Origin: WQXF01 sp031553615
GTDB lineage: Bacteria; Bacillota; Clostridia; Christensenellales; Aristaeellaceae
Direction: 5' to 3'
Assembly (NCBI GenBank): GCA_031553615.1
Contig: JAVBLJ010000010.1
Location: forward strand, 89,785 to 153,784
DNA: 64,000 nucleotides
Below are positions 35,765 through 44,707 of the stretch, piece by piece (position 1 is the first letter of the stretch; every line of letters begins with the position of its first letter). The notes beneath the pieces are model-generated. The model was given only the letters and a program-made list of their open reading frames with translations. It made no database searches and was not told the DNA's origin. Position numbers and translations under genes: made by a program.

Positions 35765-36464
35765 CCTCCTTGTATGCTTTGGGGCAGTATTGCGTATTCT
35801 CCGCGTCGCACTCGCCGCACTGGGCGTCGGCGATGCGCAGCTCGATACATCGGTCGATTTGGTCGAGGCGGGCGTTCATCTCGTCCAGGCGGGCCTTGAC
35901 CGGATCGGGCAGGTTGACCTGATCCAAATCCGCGCCCTCGCCGCTGGGGGCCTGCTTGCGCACGATGCGGCCCGGATTGCCCACCACCGTGCAGTAGGGC
36001 GGCACCTCCTTGAGCACGATCGCCCCCGCACCAATCTTGCAATAGCTGCCCACGGTGAAGGGCCCCAGCACCTTGGCCCCCGCGCCGATGGTCACATTGT
36101 CGCCGATGGTAGGGTGGCGCTTGCCCACGTCCTTGCCCGTTCCGCCCAGGGTCACGCCCTGGTAGATGGTCACGTTGTCGCCGATCTCGGTCGTTTCGCC
36201 GATCACCACGCCGTGCCCATGATCGATGAACAGGCCCTTGCCGATGCGCGCGCCCGGATGAATCTCAATGCCCGTTTTGCGGGCCGAGCGCTGGGATATC
36301 CAGCGCGCGAGCAGGGTGTGCCCGCCTTTGTAGAGCCTGTGCGCCGCCCTGTGCCAGAAAGCCGCGCGCACCGTGGGGTAGCAGAGCAGCACCTCCAGCG
36401 TGCTCTTGGCCGCCGGATCGCGCGCCTGCACCGCGCGTATGTCCTCCCGAATCCGTGCAAACAT
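35742..36464 (-). CDS. cysE: Serine O-acetyltransferase
   Basis: A 240-residue acetyltransferase making O-acetylserine for cysteine synthesis. It has the left-handed beta-helix hexapeptide repeats, active-site D-H-G-H-G-V-V-I-G-E-T and G-V-T-L-G-G-T-G-K. The N-terminal helical part is short, as in the Bacillus-type enzyme. The C-terminal 45 residues are unusual: a helix followed by a Cys cluster (C-G-E-C ... Y-C-P). Pairing with cysS under one T-box links cysteine supply to tRNA-Cys charging. Confidence 0.94.
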
Positions 36465-36479
36465 GGTACCCTCCCAAAC

Positions 36480-36818
36480 GCTTCGCGTCCTTCGTTATTT
36501 TCGCCAAAAAAGAAACCGTCCTCGTCAGAGGCGGTTTCCCGTGGTTCCACTCCGTTTGGCAAAGCCGCATAGCGCAAGCCTCGCCCACTCATCGCCTTCA
36601 CGCGGCATGTACGGCACAGCCTACCGGACGCGGGCCGCGCAAACGGCTTCGCTCCCTCGGTGCACAGCTCCCGGGCGCACTTCGCTCCCGCTTGCCCAAG
36701 CGCGCTCTCAGCCGGTGACGCGCTCTCTCTGCAGGGCAGTCCATGAGGTACTTTTCCCGTTCATCGCCTTTGGATATTCGGCCTTCTCCGGCGGAAATTT
36801 CCCGCGCCGGAAAGGGTA
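36480..36818 (-). promoter_or_regulatory. T-box riboswitch upstream of cysE-cysS (cysteine)
   Basis: The leader has the ordered T-box features on the minus strand: a stem I AAAAGTA GA-type motif, CAGAGAGAG bulge, GGCTGAGAG apical region, a candidate specifier TGC (Cys) at 36677-36679, and the antiterminator core GTGGAACCACGG (about 36539-36550). A terminator stem GAAACCG/CGGTTTC ending in six T (36506-36537) follows. Uncharged tRNA-Cys should stabilise antitermination. The family is clear; the specifier position is my best fit. Confidence 0.9.
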
Positions 36819-36824
36819 TGCCCT

Positions 36825-36853
36825 ATTATATGCGGCCCGGATGGGAATGTCAA
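36825..36853 (-). promoter_or_regulatory. Consensus SigA promoter of the T-box leader
   Basis: Perfect TTGACA (36848-36853), 17 bp, TATAAT (36825-36830). Confidence 0.9.
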
Positions 36854-36884
36854 GGTAGCGCGAAGGTTCGGGGCCAGTGTGAGC

Positions 36885-36913
36885 TTGTGCAAGCCCGCGA
36901 AATATGCTAGAAT
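36885..36913 (+). promoter_or_regulatory. Possible plus-strand promoter antisense to the DUF1638 gene
   Basis: TTGTGC, 17 bp, TAGAAT. No plus-strand gene follows; transcription would run into the DUF1638 3' end. Confidence 0.3.
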
Positions 36914-36947
36914 GCTCGCGTCCGGGCGTGAGCCTACGCCTGCCTTG

Positions 36948-37697
36948 CTACTCCAGCGGCAGTGCGCAAATCTTGTTGCCATCGTACGCCGCCTCGATGC
37001 GGTGAAACGGCGGACAGATCAGGAACTCCTGCTCGTTCCATTCGCCGCCGGTCATCAGGCGCAACATGCGCTCGTCGCCATCGAGCTCCTCGTAGCGCCA
37101 GCCCGCCTCGTCGGCCATCTCCTTGGCGATTTCGGCATGAGCCGGGTCGCAATGCAGCCCCGAGCGGATGAACGCGCAACAGCGGTAGTTTTTCTTCCAT
37201 GCCGCCTCTTCCTCCATCAGGAAATCGGCGCTATCTTCATCAAATTTCTCGGTGTAATACGCGCGGCGCTCCTCCTCCTTGGCTTTGCGGTAAGCGGCAT
37301 CGCCGTAACAGGTTTCGATCCAGCCGTTGTTGAGCCAATAGGTGCCGTTGTGCACGGCAAACAGCTCGAGATACCGCTGCTGTGAACCCAAGAACAGCGC
37401 GATGCAATCGTCGGTGCGGGGTACGATGAGCGGGATATCGCGGCTGCGCAGCCCGACCACGCCGTTGGAGCACAGCCCGTAACCCAGACAGATCGCATCG
37501 GGACGGTGCTTGAGCATGCCGCTCTCCACGTCGTCGTGCAGCCGATCGAGGGTGTTCTGCACCATTTCGCGCAGGGCTCCGGGGATGTCGTGCAGGCCCT
37601 GCGGCAGCCAGGTGATGTCCACGATATGCGGGCTATTGCCTGCCAGGATGTTCAATTCGCGCGAAAGCACGCGGCATGCGATAATATGAATGCGCAT
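36948..37697 (-). CDS. DUF1638 domain protein
   Basis: A 249-residue cytoplasmic protein with the DUF1638 layout: I-I-A-C-R-V-L near the start, L-P-Q-G-L-H-D-I-P, D-A-I-C-L-G-Y-G-L-C-S-N-G and R-x-x-D-C-I-A-L-F-L-G-S. Cys/Asp/His residues are well placed for metal or corrinoid binding. The family often sits with corrinoid methyltransferase and RACo-like genes, and here it is divergent from one. ATG 37697 after GAGGGAGAAC is preferred to the GTG at 37709. Function is unknown. Confidence 0.85.
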   Translation of the reverse strand: MRIHIIACRVLSRELNILAGNSPHIVDITWLPQGLHDIPGALREMVQNTLDRLHDDVESGMLKHRPDAICLGYGLCSNGVVGLRSRDIPLIVPRTDDCIALFLGSQQRYLELFAVHNGTYWLNNGWIETCYGDAAYRKAKEEERRAYYTEKFDEDSADFLMEEEAAWKKNYRCCAFIRSGLHCDPAHAEIAKEMADEAGWRYEELDGDERMLRLMTGGEWNEQEFLICPPFHRIEAAYDGNKICALPLE

Positions 37698-37743
37698 GTT
37701 CTCCCTCACTCCACTGCAAATTTCGTTATCAAGGAGTCACGAT

Positions 37744-39303
37744 ATGCCAAACGCAAGCATTGTAACCGATCGGGGTTCAGAAGTCCATGCCGAAATCCAT
37801 GCTTTCGAAGCACCCCTGTTGCTCAGCGAGCTGCTCGAGCGCGTCGGCGCGCACCTTGCCAAGCCGTGCGGCGGGCGCGGCACCTGCGGCAAATGCCGCG
37901 TGCGGGCCGAGGGCGCGCTGGAACCGTTCAATGCCTCGGGCAGCTACCTGGCCTGCCAGACCCGCGCAACCGGGGATGTGACCATCACTCTGCCCAGCGC
38001 GGCGGGCGAGCGCGTGATCACCCAGGGCGATCTGCCGCCCATTACGCTGGCGCCCTGGGGCGAGCGGCGCGGCGTGGCGATCGATATCGGCACCACCACG
38101 GTGGCTGCCTATCTGTACGATCTGTGCAGCGGCGAGCGCCTGGGCTGCGCCAGCGCGGCCAACCCACAGGGCGCGTTCGGTGCGGACGTGATCACCCGAA
38201 TGGACAAGGCCGAGGCCGGTCAGGGCGAAGCGCTGCGCGAGGCGATCACCGGATGCGTGCGCGGGCTGATCGGCACCCTGTGCGCCGAAGCCCCGGCGGA
38301 TTGCGCGGTAATCACCGGCAACACCGCCATGCTCTACCTGCTCTGCGGGCACCTGCCCTCGGCCATCATGCGCGTGCCCTTCACCATGGATCAGCGCTTT
38401 GGCCGCTGGATCGATCCACTGCCCTTCGGCCTGCCCGCCAGAGCCAAGGTGTACCTGCCCGATTGCATTTCGGCCTACCTGGGCGCGGATATCACCACCG
38501 CACTGCTGGCCTCCGGGCTCTATGCGGATGGGCGGATTGCCGAGTGCCCGCCCACGCTGCTGGCCGATATCGGCACCAACGGCGAAATCGTGCTGTGCGC
38601 GCACGGCAAGCTGTACGCCTGCGCGACGGCGGCGGGCCCGGCGTTTGAAGGCGCGGGCATATCGCAGGGCATGACGGCGCGCGACGGGGCCATCGCCCAC
38701 TTGACGCAAGGCGGCACGGATACTTCTGCGGATATTTCTGCGGATATTTCTGCAGGCATTTCGTCAGGCATTTCGTCAGGCATCTCAATGGAAGTGATCG
38801 GCGGCGGCGAGGCCTCCGGTATCTGCGGATCGGGCATCGTGGATGCGCTGGCGCTGATGCTGGATCGGGGTGCGCTGGACGAGACCGGGGCGCTGGAGGA
38901 GGACGATGCCTACCGCATTCCCGGCACCCAGGTCGAAATCTCGCAGGCCGACGTGCGCGCGATCCAGCTGGCCAAAGCGGCCATCCACGCGGGCATGCTC
39001 ACCCTGATCCATGAGGCTAGGCTAAAACCCAGCCAGGTCGAACGCCTGCTGATCGCGGGCGGCTTCGGCAGCTGCATCGATCCCGCGTCGGCGGAGCGCA
39101 TCGGCCTGATCCCCGAAGGGTTTGCGGGCAAGGCGCGCGCCATCGGCAACGCGGCGGGCATGGGCGCCTCAATGGCGCTGCTCTCTGCCGCGTCGCTGGA
39201 GGACACGCGGGGGGCGGCGGCCTGCTGCCAAATCGTGGAGCTGGCCACCAACCCCTGCTTCATGAACGCTTACGTGGAATGCATGATGTTCCCCGAGGCG
39301 TAG
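37744..39303 (+). CDS. RACo-like corrinoid activation/regeneration protein ([2Fe-2S] ferredoxin plus ASKHA ATPase)
   Basis: A 519-residue protein. The N-terminal ferredoxin domain has C42-x5-C48-x2-C51-x19-C71 for a [2Fe-2S] cluster. The rest is a DUF4445-type actin-like ATPase (A-I-D-I-G-T-T-T-V-A-A-Y near 118, G-A-D-V-I-T-R, L-A-D-I-G-T-N-G-E-I, C-G-S-G-I-V-D, L-I-A-G-G-F-G). Such proteins use ATP to re-reduce Co(II) corrinoids in methyltransferase systems. ATG 37744 follows AAGGAGTCACGAT. An in-frame 12-bp repeat inserts S-A-D-I/S-S-G-I units near residue 330. No methyltransferase or corrinoid protein is in the window. Confidence 0.9.
   Translation: MPNASIVTDRGSEVHAEIHAFEAPLLLSELLERVGAHLAKPCGGRGTCGKCRVRAEGALEPFNASGSYLACQTRATGDVTITLPSAAGERVITQGDLPPITLAPWGERRGVAIDIGTTTVAAYLYDLCSGERLGCASAANPQGAFGADVITRMDKAEAGQGEALREAITGCVRGLIGTLCAEAPADCAVITGNTAMLYLLCGHLPSAIMRVPFTMDQRFGRWIDPLPFGLPARAKVYLPDCISAYLGADITTALLASGLYADGRIAECPPTLLADIGTNGEIVLCAHGKLYACATAAGPAFEGAGISQGMTARDGAIAHLTQGGTDTSADISADISAGISSGISSGISMEVIGGGEASGICGSGIVDALALMLDRGALDETGALEEDDAYRIPGTQVEISQADVRAIQLAKAAIHAGMLTLIHEARLKPSQVERLLIAGGFGSCIDPASAERIGLIPEGFAGKARAIGNAAGMGASMALLSAASLEDTRGAAACCQIVELATNPCFMNAYVECMMFPEA
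38719..38786. repeat. 12-bp tandem repeat inside the RACo-like gene
   Basis: Two related units alternate as blocks (GATATTTCTGCG x3, GGCATTTCGTCA x2-3), inserting about 22 residues rich in I, S, A, D and G. Confidence 0.85.
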
Positions 39304-39308
39304 CGCCC

Positions 39309-41873
39309 CTACACCGGCTCACCGCGCACGGTGAACACTTCGCCCGCAGTCAGCGTCACCGGACGCGCAAACGCGACCCCTCGCTCGATCGGTGTAACGC
39401 CGCGGCTCGGCTGGCAGAAGGTCAGTGGGCAGCCCAGGGAGCGCAACGTCAGCGCGCCGTATAGCACGCATATCTCTATGCGATCGGGCAGCAGTGCTAC
39501 GGTGCCCCATGCGCTGTCCACGCTCCAAAAGCAGCGGAAGGGCCGCTCCGTGTGCAGCGGGTGGAAGCCGATGTGCTGGCGATGCATGTCGTATTCAAAG
39601 CCGGAATAGGCCAGCAACAGGCTATACGAAGCCATGCTGCGCGCGTAGTTGCTGCCGCACTCGATTTCGTTCCAGGGGTTGCGCTTCTCGCCATCGTACC
39701 GGTCGCGCACCGCGCGCACCACCGAAAGCCCCTCTTCCTCCATGCCCTCCAGGATCATGTGGCAAGCCGCCTGGTATTCGAACCCGGTCATGCATTCGCT
39801 GGCGTAGGTCAGCGGCACGGCCGGTTTTTTGTTGGGCCAGGTGCAGATCACCAGGCCGCTCTCGCCATTGACGGCAAAATTGCGCCAAGTGTTGTTTTGC
39901 TCCCGCATGGTGCGGAAATTGTTCGCATACAGCGCGCCAAGCGCCGAGCGGGTTTTCCCCGCGTCGAATACCGGGGGCAGACCGCACAGCCGCGCGTGCC
40001 ATCCGGCCAGCACTTGGTCGATGCCGCAGCCGTCGGCGATCTGGTACTTGATCTCGCCGCGCTCTTCGTTCCAATACCCGTCGAGCACCTCGTCATCCCA
40101 TTCCGAAACGCCGCGGCACGCGTCGAGCTGCGATTTATCGCGGATATCCAACTGCTGCACGAAGTACTCGCCGTTGAAAAGGTGCTCCTCGGTCCAGGCA
40201 TAGCCTTTGCGGAAGAGGGCGCGGTACTCCTCGGCCTCGTCCGCCTCGCCCAGCACCTCGGCCAGCTCGGCGGCGGCCTGCAGCGCGGCCAGGTAGAAAC
40301 CCTGCAGCCACGCGTTGGCCCCGAAAAGCTCCATATCGAGGGTGTGGTGCTGCCGCCCGGAGATCACGCCGGATTTCGCCGGGTCCCAGCGGTCCTCGTT
40401 GGTGGGGGCCCAAGCGTAAGTCAGGCTACGCTTTACCTGCGGCCAAATGGAGCGCAGCCACGCCACGTCTCCGCAGAGTTTAAAATCCCGGTAGGTCTTG
40501 ATTACGCCGCCCATCTGCCCATCCACGCAGGCGCGGAAGTCCATGCGCTCCCGCCCCAGCGGCAGCATGATGCGGAACGACATGCGCCCATCCTCGCGCT
40601 GGTTGTAGGTGTAATCCAAGGTGCGCATGGAGCGCTCCAAGCGCGGGAACAGGAAGGGCAGCGCGTAGGCATAGTTCCATACGTGGGTGCACGAGCCCTC
40701 GCAGCAGCCCTCGTCCGCAATGCAGCCCTCGAAGCCATAGAAGGAGCCATCTTCCAGCCGCATCACGGTGGGGGATTTGAGCACGGAAAGGTTGGCTGAA
40801 ACCGCCTCCAGCGCTTCCGCAGGCAGGGTGGAGGCCGCCAGCGCATCGTGGAAGGTGCGTGTTTCCGTCCACAGCCGATCCCAGGCCTTCAGCGAATAAA
40901 CAGCGCTGTGCCGCGAAGTGGGGAAAATCTTGGCGTAGTAGTTGGTCCACAGCGTCTTGGCCTCTTTTTCCGGATTCCAATCGTTGTAGCGGCGCGGGAA
41001 GCTCCAGGTAATCAAAAAGCGCAGCGTGCCGCTTTCGCCGGGCTGGAGCCGGATCTCCGCCGCCAGCGAGGCTTCATCCACCGTCCTAGGGCTGCGTCCG
41101 CTACCCGGCGCATAGTCGCGATCGCGCAGCGGGCCCGGCGTGGTGAAATCGTTCCAAAACATCTCCAGGGCGTCGCACCAGCCGCCCCGGTACCAGTAGC
41201 GCTGGTAGCTGGCCCGCGCGCCGTCGGTGGCGATGCTCATTTCACCGCGCTGCTCCTCGGGAAGCTCCGCATCGGCCAGGTGGCCCAGGGTCACGCCGGT
41301 GATGCCCTCCTCGCTCCACGCCGCGTGGAACGATTGGCGCTGTGGATAGGGGTTGCCCAGGAACAGGCAGGCCGTGTAGGTCAGCGGCTGCGCGGTGGTG
41401 TTGCGCACATGCAGTTCAAAGAAAGCGCCGGGAATGCTGGAATCGTCCTCGTTGAGCGGTATGAACGGGTTGGTGGCGCTCATCCGCACCTCGGCCGGAA
41501 ATGTCTCATCCACAAAGCGCAGCTCGGCCAGCGGAAACTCGCCGTCAAAATCGCACTGCGCAAAGTGGCGCAGCCCCGCCAGCGTCTGCGCCGCCGGGCC
41601 ATAGCCGTAGCCCGAGTGCTTCGCGCCGCCGCGCACGTACTCCCCCACGTAGGGCGGCTGCAAATCGCTCTGCAGCACGCGCGCGTCCAGCACCTGCCCT
41701 TCCCCCTCGGCGCGGATCGCAAAGCCGGATAGCCCGTTGAAGCCCCGCTTGTTGGGGCGGTTGCGCACCTCAAAATCCACCAGCGCGCCATTTCCCGCCA
41801 AGCCGATGCTGCCCGAACCGATTCCGCCCAAGGGAAAGCTGATTTGCGACGTGCGCCGTCCTGTGTAATGCAT
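39309..41873 (-). CDS. GH116 (GBA2-like) glycosidase
   Basis: An 854-residue protein of the non-lysosomal glucosylceramidase family. The N-terminal beta domain begins F-P-L-G-G-I-G-S-G-S-I-G-L-A-G-N-G and R-N-R-P-N-K. The catalytic (alpha/alpha)6 domain has E-G-S-C-T-H-V-W-N-Y (nucleophile region) and C-G-I-D-Q-V-L-A-G-W (acid/base region). Without signal peptide, it should act in the cytoplasm on beta-glucosides or xylosides imported as oligosaccharides. The start is uncertain between GTG 41882 and ATG 41873; both have only a weak AGAAAGAGC site. It converges on the RACo-like gene with five bases between. Confidence 0.9.
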   Translation of the reverse strand: MHYTGRRTSQISFPLGGIGSGSIGLAGNGALVDFEVRNRPNKRGFNGLSGFAIRAEGEGQVLDARVLQSDLQPPYVGEYVRGGAKHSGYGYGPAAQTLAGLRHFAQCDFDGEFPLAELRFVDETFPAEVRMSATNPFIPLNEDDSSIPGAFFELHVRNTTAQPLTYTACLFLGNPYPQRQSFHAAWSEEGITGVTLGHLADAELPEEQRGEMSIATDGARASYQRYWYRGGWCDALEMFWNDFTTPGPLRDRDYAPGSGRSPRTVDEASLAAEIRLQPGESGTLRFLITWSFPRRYNDWNPEKEAKTLWTNYYAKIFPTSRHSAVYSLKAWDRLWTETRTFHDALAASTLPAEALEAVSANLSVLKSPTVMRLEDGSFYGFEGCIADEGCCEGSCTHVWNYAYALPFLFPRLERSMRTLDYTYNQREDGRMSFRIMLPLGRERMDFRACVDGQMGGVIKTYRDFKLCGDVAWLRSIWPQVKRSLTYAWAPTNEDRWDPAKSGVISGRQHHTLDMELFGANAWLQGFYLAALQAAAELAEVLGEADEAEEYRALFRKGYAWTEEHLFNGEYFVQQLDIRDKSQLDACRGVSEWDDEVLDGYWNEERGEIKYQIADGCGIDQVLAGWHARLCGLPPVFDAGKTRSALGALYANNFRTMREQNNTWRNFAVNGESGLVICTWPNKKPAVPLTYASECMTGFEYQAACHMILEGMEEEGLSVVRAVRDRYDGEKRNPWNEIECGSNYARSMASYSLLLAYSGFEYDMHRQHIGFHPLHTERPFRCFWSVDSAWGTVALLPDRIEICVLYGALTLRSLGCPLTFCQPSRGVTPIERGVAFARPVTLTAGEVFTVRGEPV

Positions 41874-41989
41874 GCTTATCACGCTCTTTCTGGTTATATT
41901 TTTCTGGTTATGCTTATCCCGAACGCTGAAAAAACTTTACTAGTGTGTAACAATGTTCAAAATTCCGCCAGTGATTCCACCCAAACGCC

Positions 41990-42019
41990 TTGCGTTCCGC
42001 CCGCCTCTCCTGCTATACT
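41990..42019 (+). promoter_or_regulatory. Promoter of fucU
   Basis: TTGCGT (41990-41995), 18 bp, TATACT (42014-42019), about 64 bp upstream of the start. Confidence 0.6.
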
Positions 42020-42082
42020 CGGTGCGTACGGCATTCGAATGCCGCATTTACCGATTGCACCATCCGAAAGGGGGCCTCTCCT

Positions 42083-42514
42083 ATGTTGAAGGGTATCTCT
42101 CCACTCATTTCCCCGGATCTGCTCAAGGTTTTGGCCGAAATGGGCCATGGCGATGAAATCATTATTGGCGACGCCAACTTCCCCGCAGCCAGCATGGGCG
42201 AGCGCTGCGTGCGCTGCGATGGGCACGAAGTTCCGCCGCTGCTCGATGCGATCCTGCAGCTCTTCCCGCTCGATACCTTCGTGGAAGCGCCTGTGGCGCT
42301 GATGGCAGTCGTGCCCGGCACCCGCACCGATGATCCGCCGGTTTGGGCCGAGTTCCGCAAGATCGTGGAAAAGCACCAGCCCGGCACCAAGTTTGAGTTC
42401 GTGGAGCGTTTCGCTTTCTACGATCGGGCGCGCGCGGCATTCGCCACCGTGCAGACCGGCGAGAGCGCACTGTACGGCAACGTGATCCTGAAAAAGGGCG
42501 TCATCGGAAAATAG
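42083..42514 (+). CDS. fucU: RbsD/FucU-family sugar mutarotase, probably L-fucose mutarotase
   Basis: A 143-residue decameric mutarotase. It has M-G-H-G-D-E-I-I-I-G-D-A-N-F-P, the internal F-V-E-R-F-A-F-Y-D-R-A and the C-terminal T-G-E-x-x-x-Y-G-N-V-I-L-K-K-G. The last part with Tyr fits FucU more than RbsD. It would interconvert anomers of fucose (or ribose). ATG 42083 follows GGGGGC. The closest metabolic neighbours are nucleoside hydrolase and ribokinase, so a ribose role is possible too. Confidence 0.85.
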   Translation: MLKGISPLISPDLLKVLAEMGHGDEIIIGDANFPAASMGERCVRCDGHEVPPLLDAILQLFPLDTFVEAPVALMAVVPGTRTDDPPVWAEFRKIVEKHQPGTKFEFVERFAFYDRARAAFATVQTGESALYGNVILKKGVIGK

Positions 42515-42538
42515 ACTTTCGGTCTGTTGCTCTGACTT

Positions 42539-42562
42539 CCCCGCCGCAAGGCGGGGTTTTTT
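42539..42562 (+). terminator. Terminator of fucU, also usable by the convergent gene
   Basis: CCCCGCC/GGCGGGG arms with a GCAA loop, followed by six T. Confidence 0.9.
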
Positions 42563-43487
42563 ATTGCTCTATCGAGGCCAGCTTCTTGAACATATCGGCG
42601 AATATGGCGTTGCGGTTGGCGTACTGTGCCACGCGGATGAGCGGGCGGCGCGGATCTCGGCTCCAGCGATTGTCGTAGGAGAGCAGCGGTGCGGGCTCCA
42701 GCAGCGTGGGCACCCAACCCGGGTTGATCATATAACCGATGGTCGCCACATCCCAAATTTCCTTGGCCCAGGCGAAGTGATCGCGCTCGTAGGCGCAGAA
42801 GAGCTCGAACAGGGCGTCGCAGGTGGCGTTCTGACCGGCGATATGCCGCTCCAGCTCGGGCACAGTGGTCAGCATATGCGAAGCCACGCCCATACAGGGC
42901 ACCAGCACCAGCGGCACCCCGCTATCCAGCACCACGCGCGCTGCTGCGATATCCTGCGAAAGGTTGAACTCTCGGGTGTCGGGCGCACCCAGCGGCTGTC
43001 CGCCCAGCCACACCACCACGATTTTTTTCGCGATCTCCGGGCAGAGCAGCAGCGCCGAGGCCACGTTGGTAATCGCGCCGATGGCCACCACGTACAGGGC
43101 TTCGCTTCCCTCTTCGCTCATGGCCAGCGCGCGGCGCACCAAATCCTCGGCGGCCTCGCTGCGCACCGGCGTGCGCTCATCGGGCAAAAAGGAGGTCGAT
43201 CCGCGCAGCGTGAATCCTGCGGCCTCCCGCCCCAACGTGCCCAACAGCCGCACGATTTCCGCGTAGCTCTTCTCCATGCCGTCGCCCGCGCCGCTGGACC
43301 GATCATTGTGAAAAGGTGCGGCGTACACCGCCCGCACGTCCAGCCGCTCGGGGGAAAGCAGGCTGTAGATCAGCGCAAATTGGTCGTCCACCTCGTTGTA
43401 CGTATCCGTATCCAGCACCATGGGAATCCGCCCCTCCGGCAGGGTGAGCCTCGCCATGCGCCGCTCCAACGCCCCATGCTCTTCCAT
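42561..43487 (-). CDS. Nucleoside hydrolase
   Basis: A 308-residue inosine-uridine preferring type hydrolase that splits nucleosides into base and ribose. The calcium-binding N terminus D-T-D-T-Y-N-E-V-D-D-Q-F-A is complete, and A-I-G-A-I-T-N-V-A follows. The later V-W-L-G-G-Q region fits the family. ATG 43487 has GGAGGTG upstream; the open frame further up to 43637 has no start. Its product ribose could be phosphorylated by the divergent ribokinase. Confidence 0.9.
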   Translation of the reverse strand: MEEHGALERRMARLTLPEGRIPMVLDTDTYNEVDDQFALIYSLLSPERLDVRAVYAAPFHNDRSSGAGDGMEKSYAEIVRLLGTLGREAAGFTLRGSTSFLPDERTPVRSEAAEDLVRRALAMSEEGSEALYVVAIGAITNVASALLLCPEIAKKIVVVWLGGQPLGAPDTREFNLSQDIAAARVVLDSGVPLVLVPCMGVASHMLTTVPELERHIAGQNATCDALFELFCAYERDHFAWAKEIWDVATIGYMINPGWVPTLLEPAPLLSYDNRWSRDPRRPLIRVAQYANRNAIFADMFKKLASIEQ

Positions 43488-43547
43488 GCAAAGCACCTCC
43501 ATATCGCCTATTTGCGCACCGCATCGCGCGCCCGAACTCACCCTTCC

Positions 43548-43576
43548 ATAATGCACGGGAAGTCCACGCATGTCAA
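43548..43576 (-). promoter_or_regulatory. Promoter of the nucleoside hydrolase gene
   Basis: TTGACA (43571-43576), 17 bp, CATTAT (43548-43553) on the minus strand. Confidence 0.65.
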
Positions 43577-43621
43577 TGCAAATCCTACACAAAAAGCACC
43601 GTATGAAAAACACCGCACCGA

Positions 43622-43650
43622 TTGCTTTTTGCGACACATCACGGTAGAAT
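43622..43650 (+). promoter_or_regulatory. Promoter of the ribokinase gene
   Basis: TTGCTT (43622-43627), 17 bp, TAGAAT (43645-43650), divergent from the nucleoside hydrolase promoter. Confidence 0.6.
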
Positions 43651-43728
43651 ACCAGCTAGAACATCCGACCGTACGGGAGTGTACGGATACCGACACAAAA
43701 AGCGCGTTCGCGCAAAGGAGAGGCACCC

Positions 43729-44643
43729 TTGAAAATACTGAACTTCGGCTCCATGAATATCGATTATGTGTACGCTGTTCCGCACTTCGTCCGCCCCGGG
43801 GAAACCCTGGCCTCCACCGCCATGGAAGCCATTTGCGGCGGCAAGGGGCTCAACCAATCCATCGCATTGGCGCGCGCCGGTCTGGAGGTCTATCATGCCG
43901 GATGCATCGGCGCGGAGGGCGATATGCTGCTCGCGGCCCTATCCGAAAACCGCGTGCACACCGAGCTAATCCGCCGCTGCCCGGTGCAGACTGGTCACGC
44001 CATCATACAGGTGGATGAGGCCGGGCAAAACAGCATCCTGCTCTTTGGCGGCGCAAATCAACAGATCACCGAGGAATACATCGACGAGGTGTTGGCGCAC
44101 TTCGATGCGGGCGATACGCTGGTGCTGCAGAACGAGGTCAACCTGGTCGATAGCATGATCCGCAAGGCCCACCTGCGCGGCATGCGCGTGGTGCTCAATC
44201 CCGCGCCCATGAGCCCCGGCGTGCTTCAATATCCGCTCGAGCTGGTGGATATGCTGATCCTCAACGAGGTGGAGGCTGCCGACCTGTGCGGTATTCAGGA
44301 GACCGCCCAGCAGCTACCCGCCCTGCGCCAGCGCTACCCCCAGGCCACGCTGGTGCTCACCCTGGGCGAGCATGGCTCCATGTACCAGGCGCCCGGGGGG
44401 CCCGTCTACACCCAGGGCATCTACAAAGTGCAGGTGGCCGATACCACTGCTGCGGGCGATACGTTCATCGCCTACCTGCTGGCCGCGCTGGAGCTGGGCT
44501 CCGATGTGCCCACCAGCCTGCGCCTTGCCGCCACAGCCGCCGCAATATCCGTCAGCCGCAAGGGTGCCTCGGTCTCGGTGCCGTGGATGGATGAGGTGAG
44601 GGCCAGCAAGCTGGAGCCCAAAAGTAGCGAACCCAAGAAGTAG
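43729..44643 (+). CDS. rbsK: PfkB-family carbohydrate kinase, probably ribokinase
   Basis: A 304-residue kinase. It has N-I-D near the start, G-G-K-G-L-N-Q-S-I-A, and the catalytic D-T-T-A-A-G-D-T-F-I-A motif with the base Asp. The G-G-K-G-x-N-Q block is typical of ribokinases. It starts at TTG 43729 after AAAGGAGAGG. Divergent from nucleoside hydrolase, it would convert released ribose to ribose 5-phosphate. The C terminus has a short direct repeat (S-E-P-K) that also runs past the stop. Confidence 0.88.
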   Translation: MKILNFGSMNIDYVYAVPHFVRPGETLASTAMEAICGGKGLNQSIALARAGLEVYHAGCIGAEGDMLLAALSENRVHTELIRRCPVQTGHAIIQVDEAGQNSILLFGGANQQITEEYIDEVLAHFDAGDTLVLQNEVNLVDSMIRKAHLRGMRVVLNPAPMSPGVLQYPLELVDMLILNEVEAADLCGIQETAQQLPALRQRYPQATLVLTLGEHGSMYQAPGGPVYTQGIYKVQVADTTAAGDTFIAYLLAALELGSDVPTSLRLAATAAAISVSRKGASVSVPWMDEVRASKLEPKSSEPKK

Positions 44644-44659
44644 CGAACCCAAAAAGAAA

Positions 44660-44702
44660 GTGCGGCCGCGCTGACGAAAAGCCCGCGCGGCCGCACCTTT
44701 TT
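44660..44702. terminator. Bidirectional terminator between rbsK and gdhA
   Basis: Perfect 12-bp arms (GTGCGGCCGCGC at 44660-44671, complement 44685-44696) flanked by A-run and T-run. Confidence 0.92.
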
Positions 44703-44707
44703 GATGA

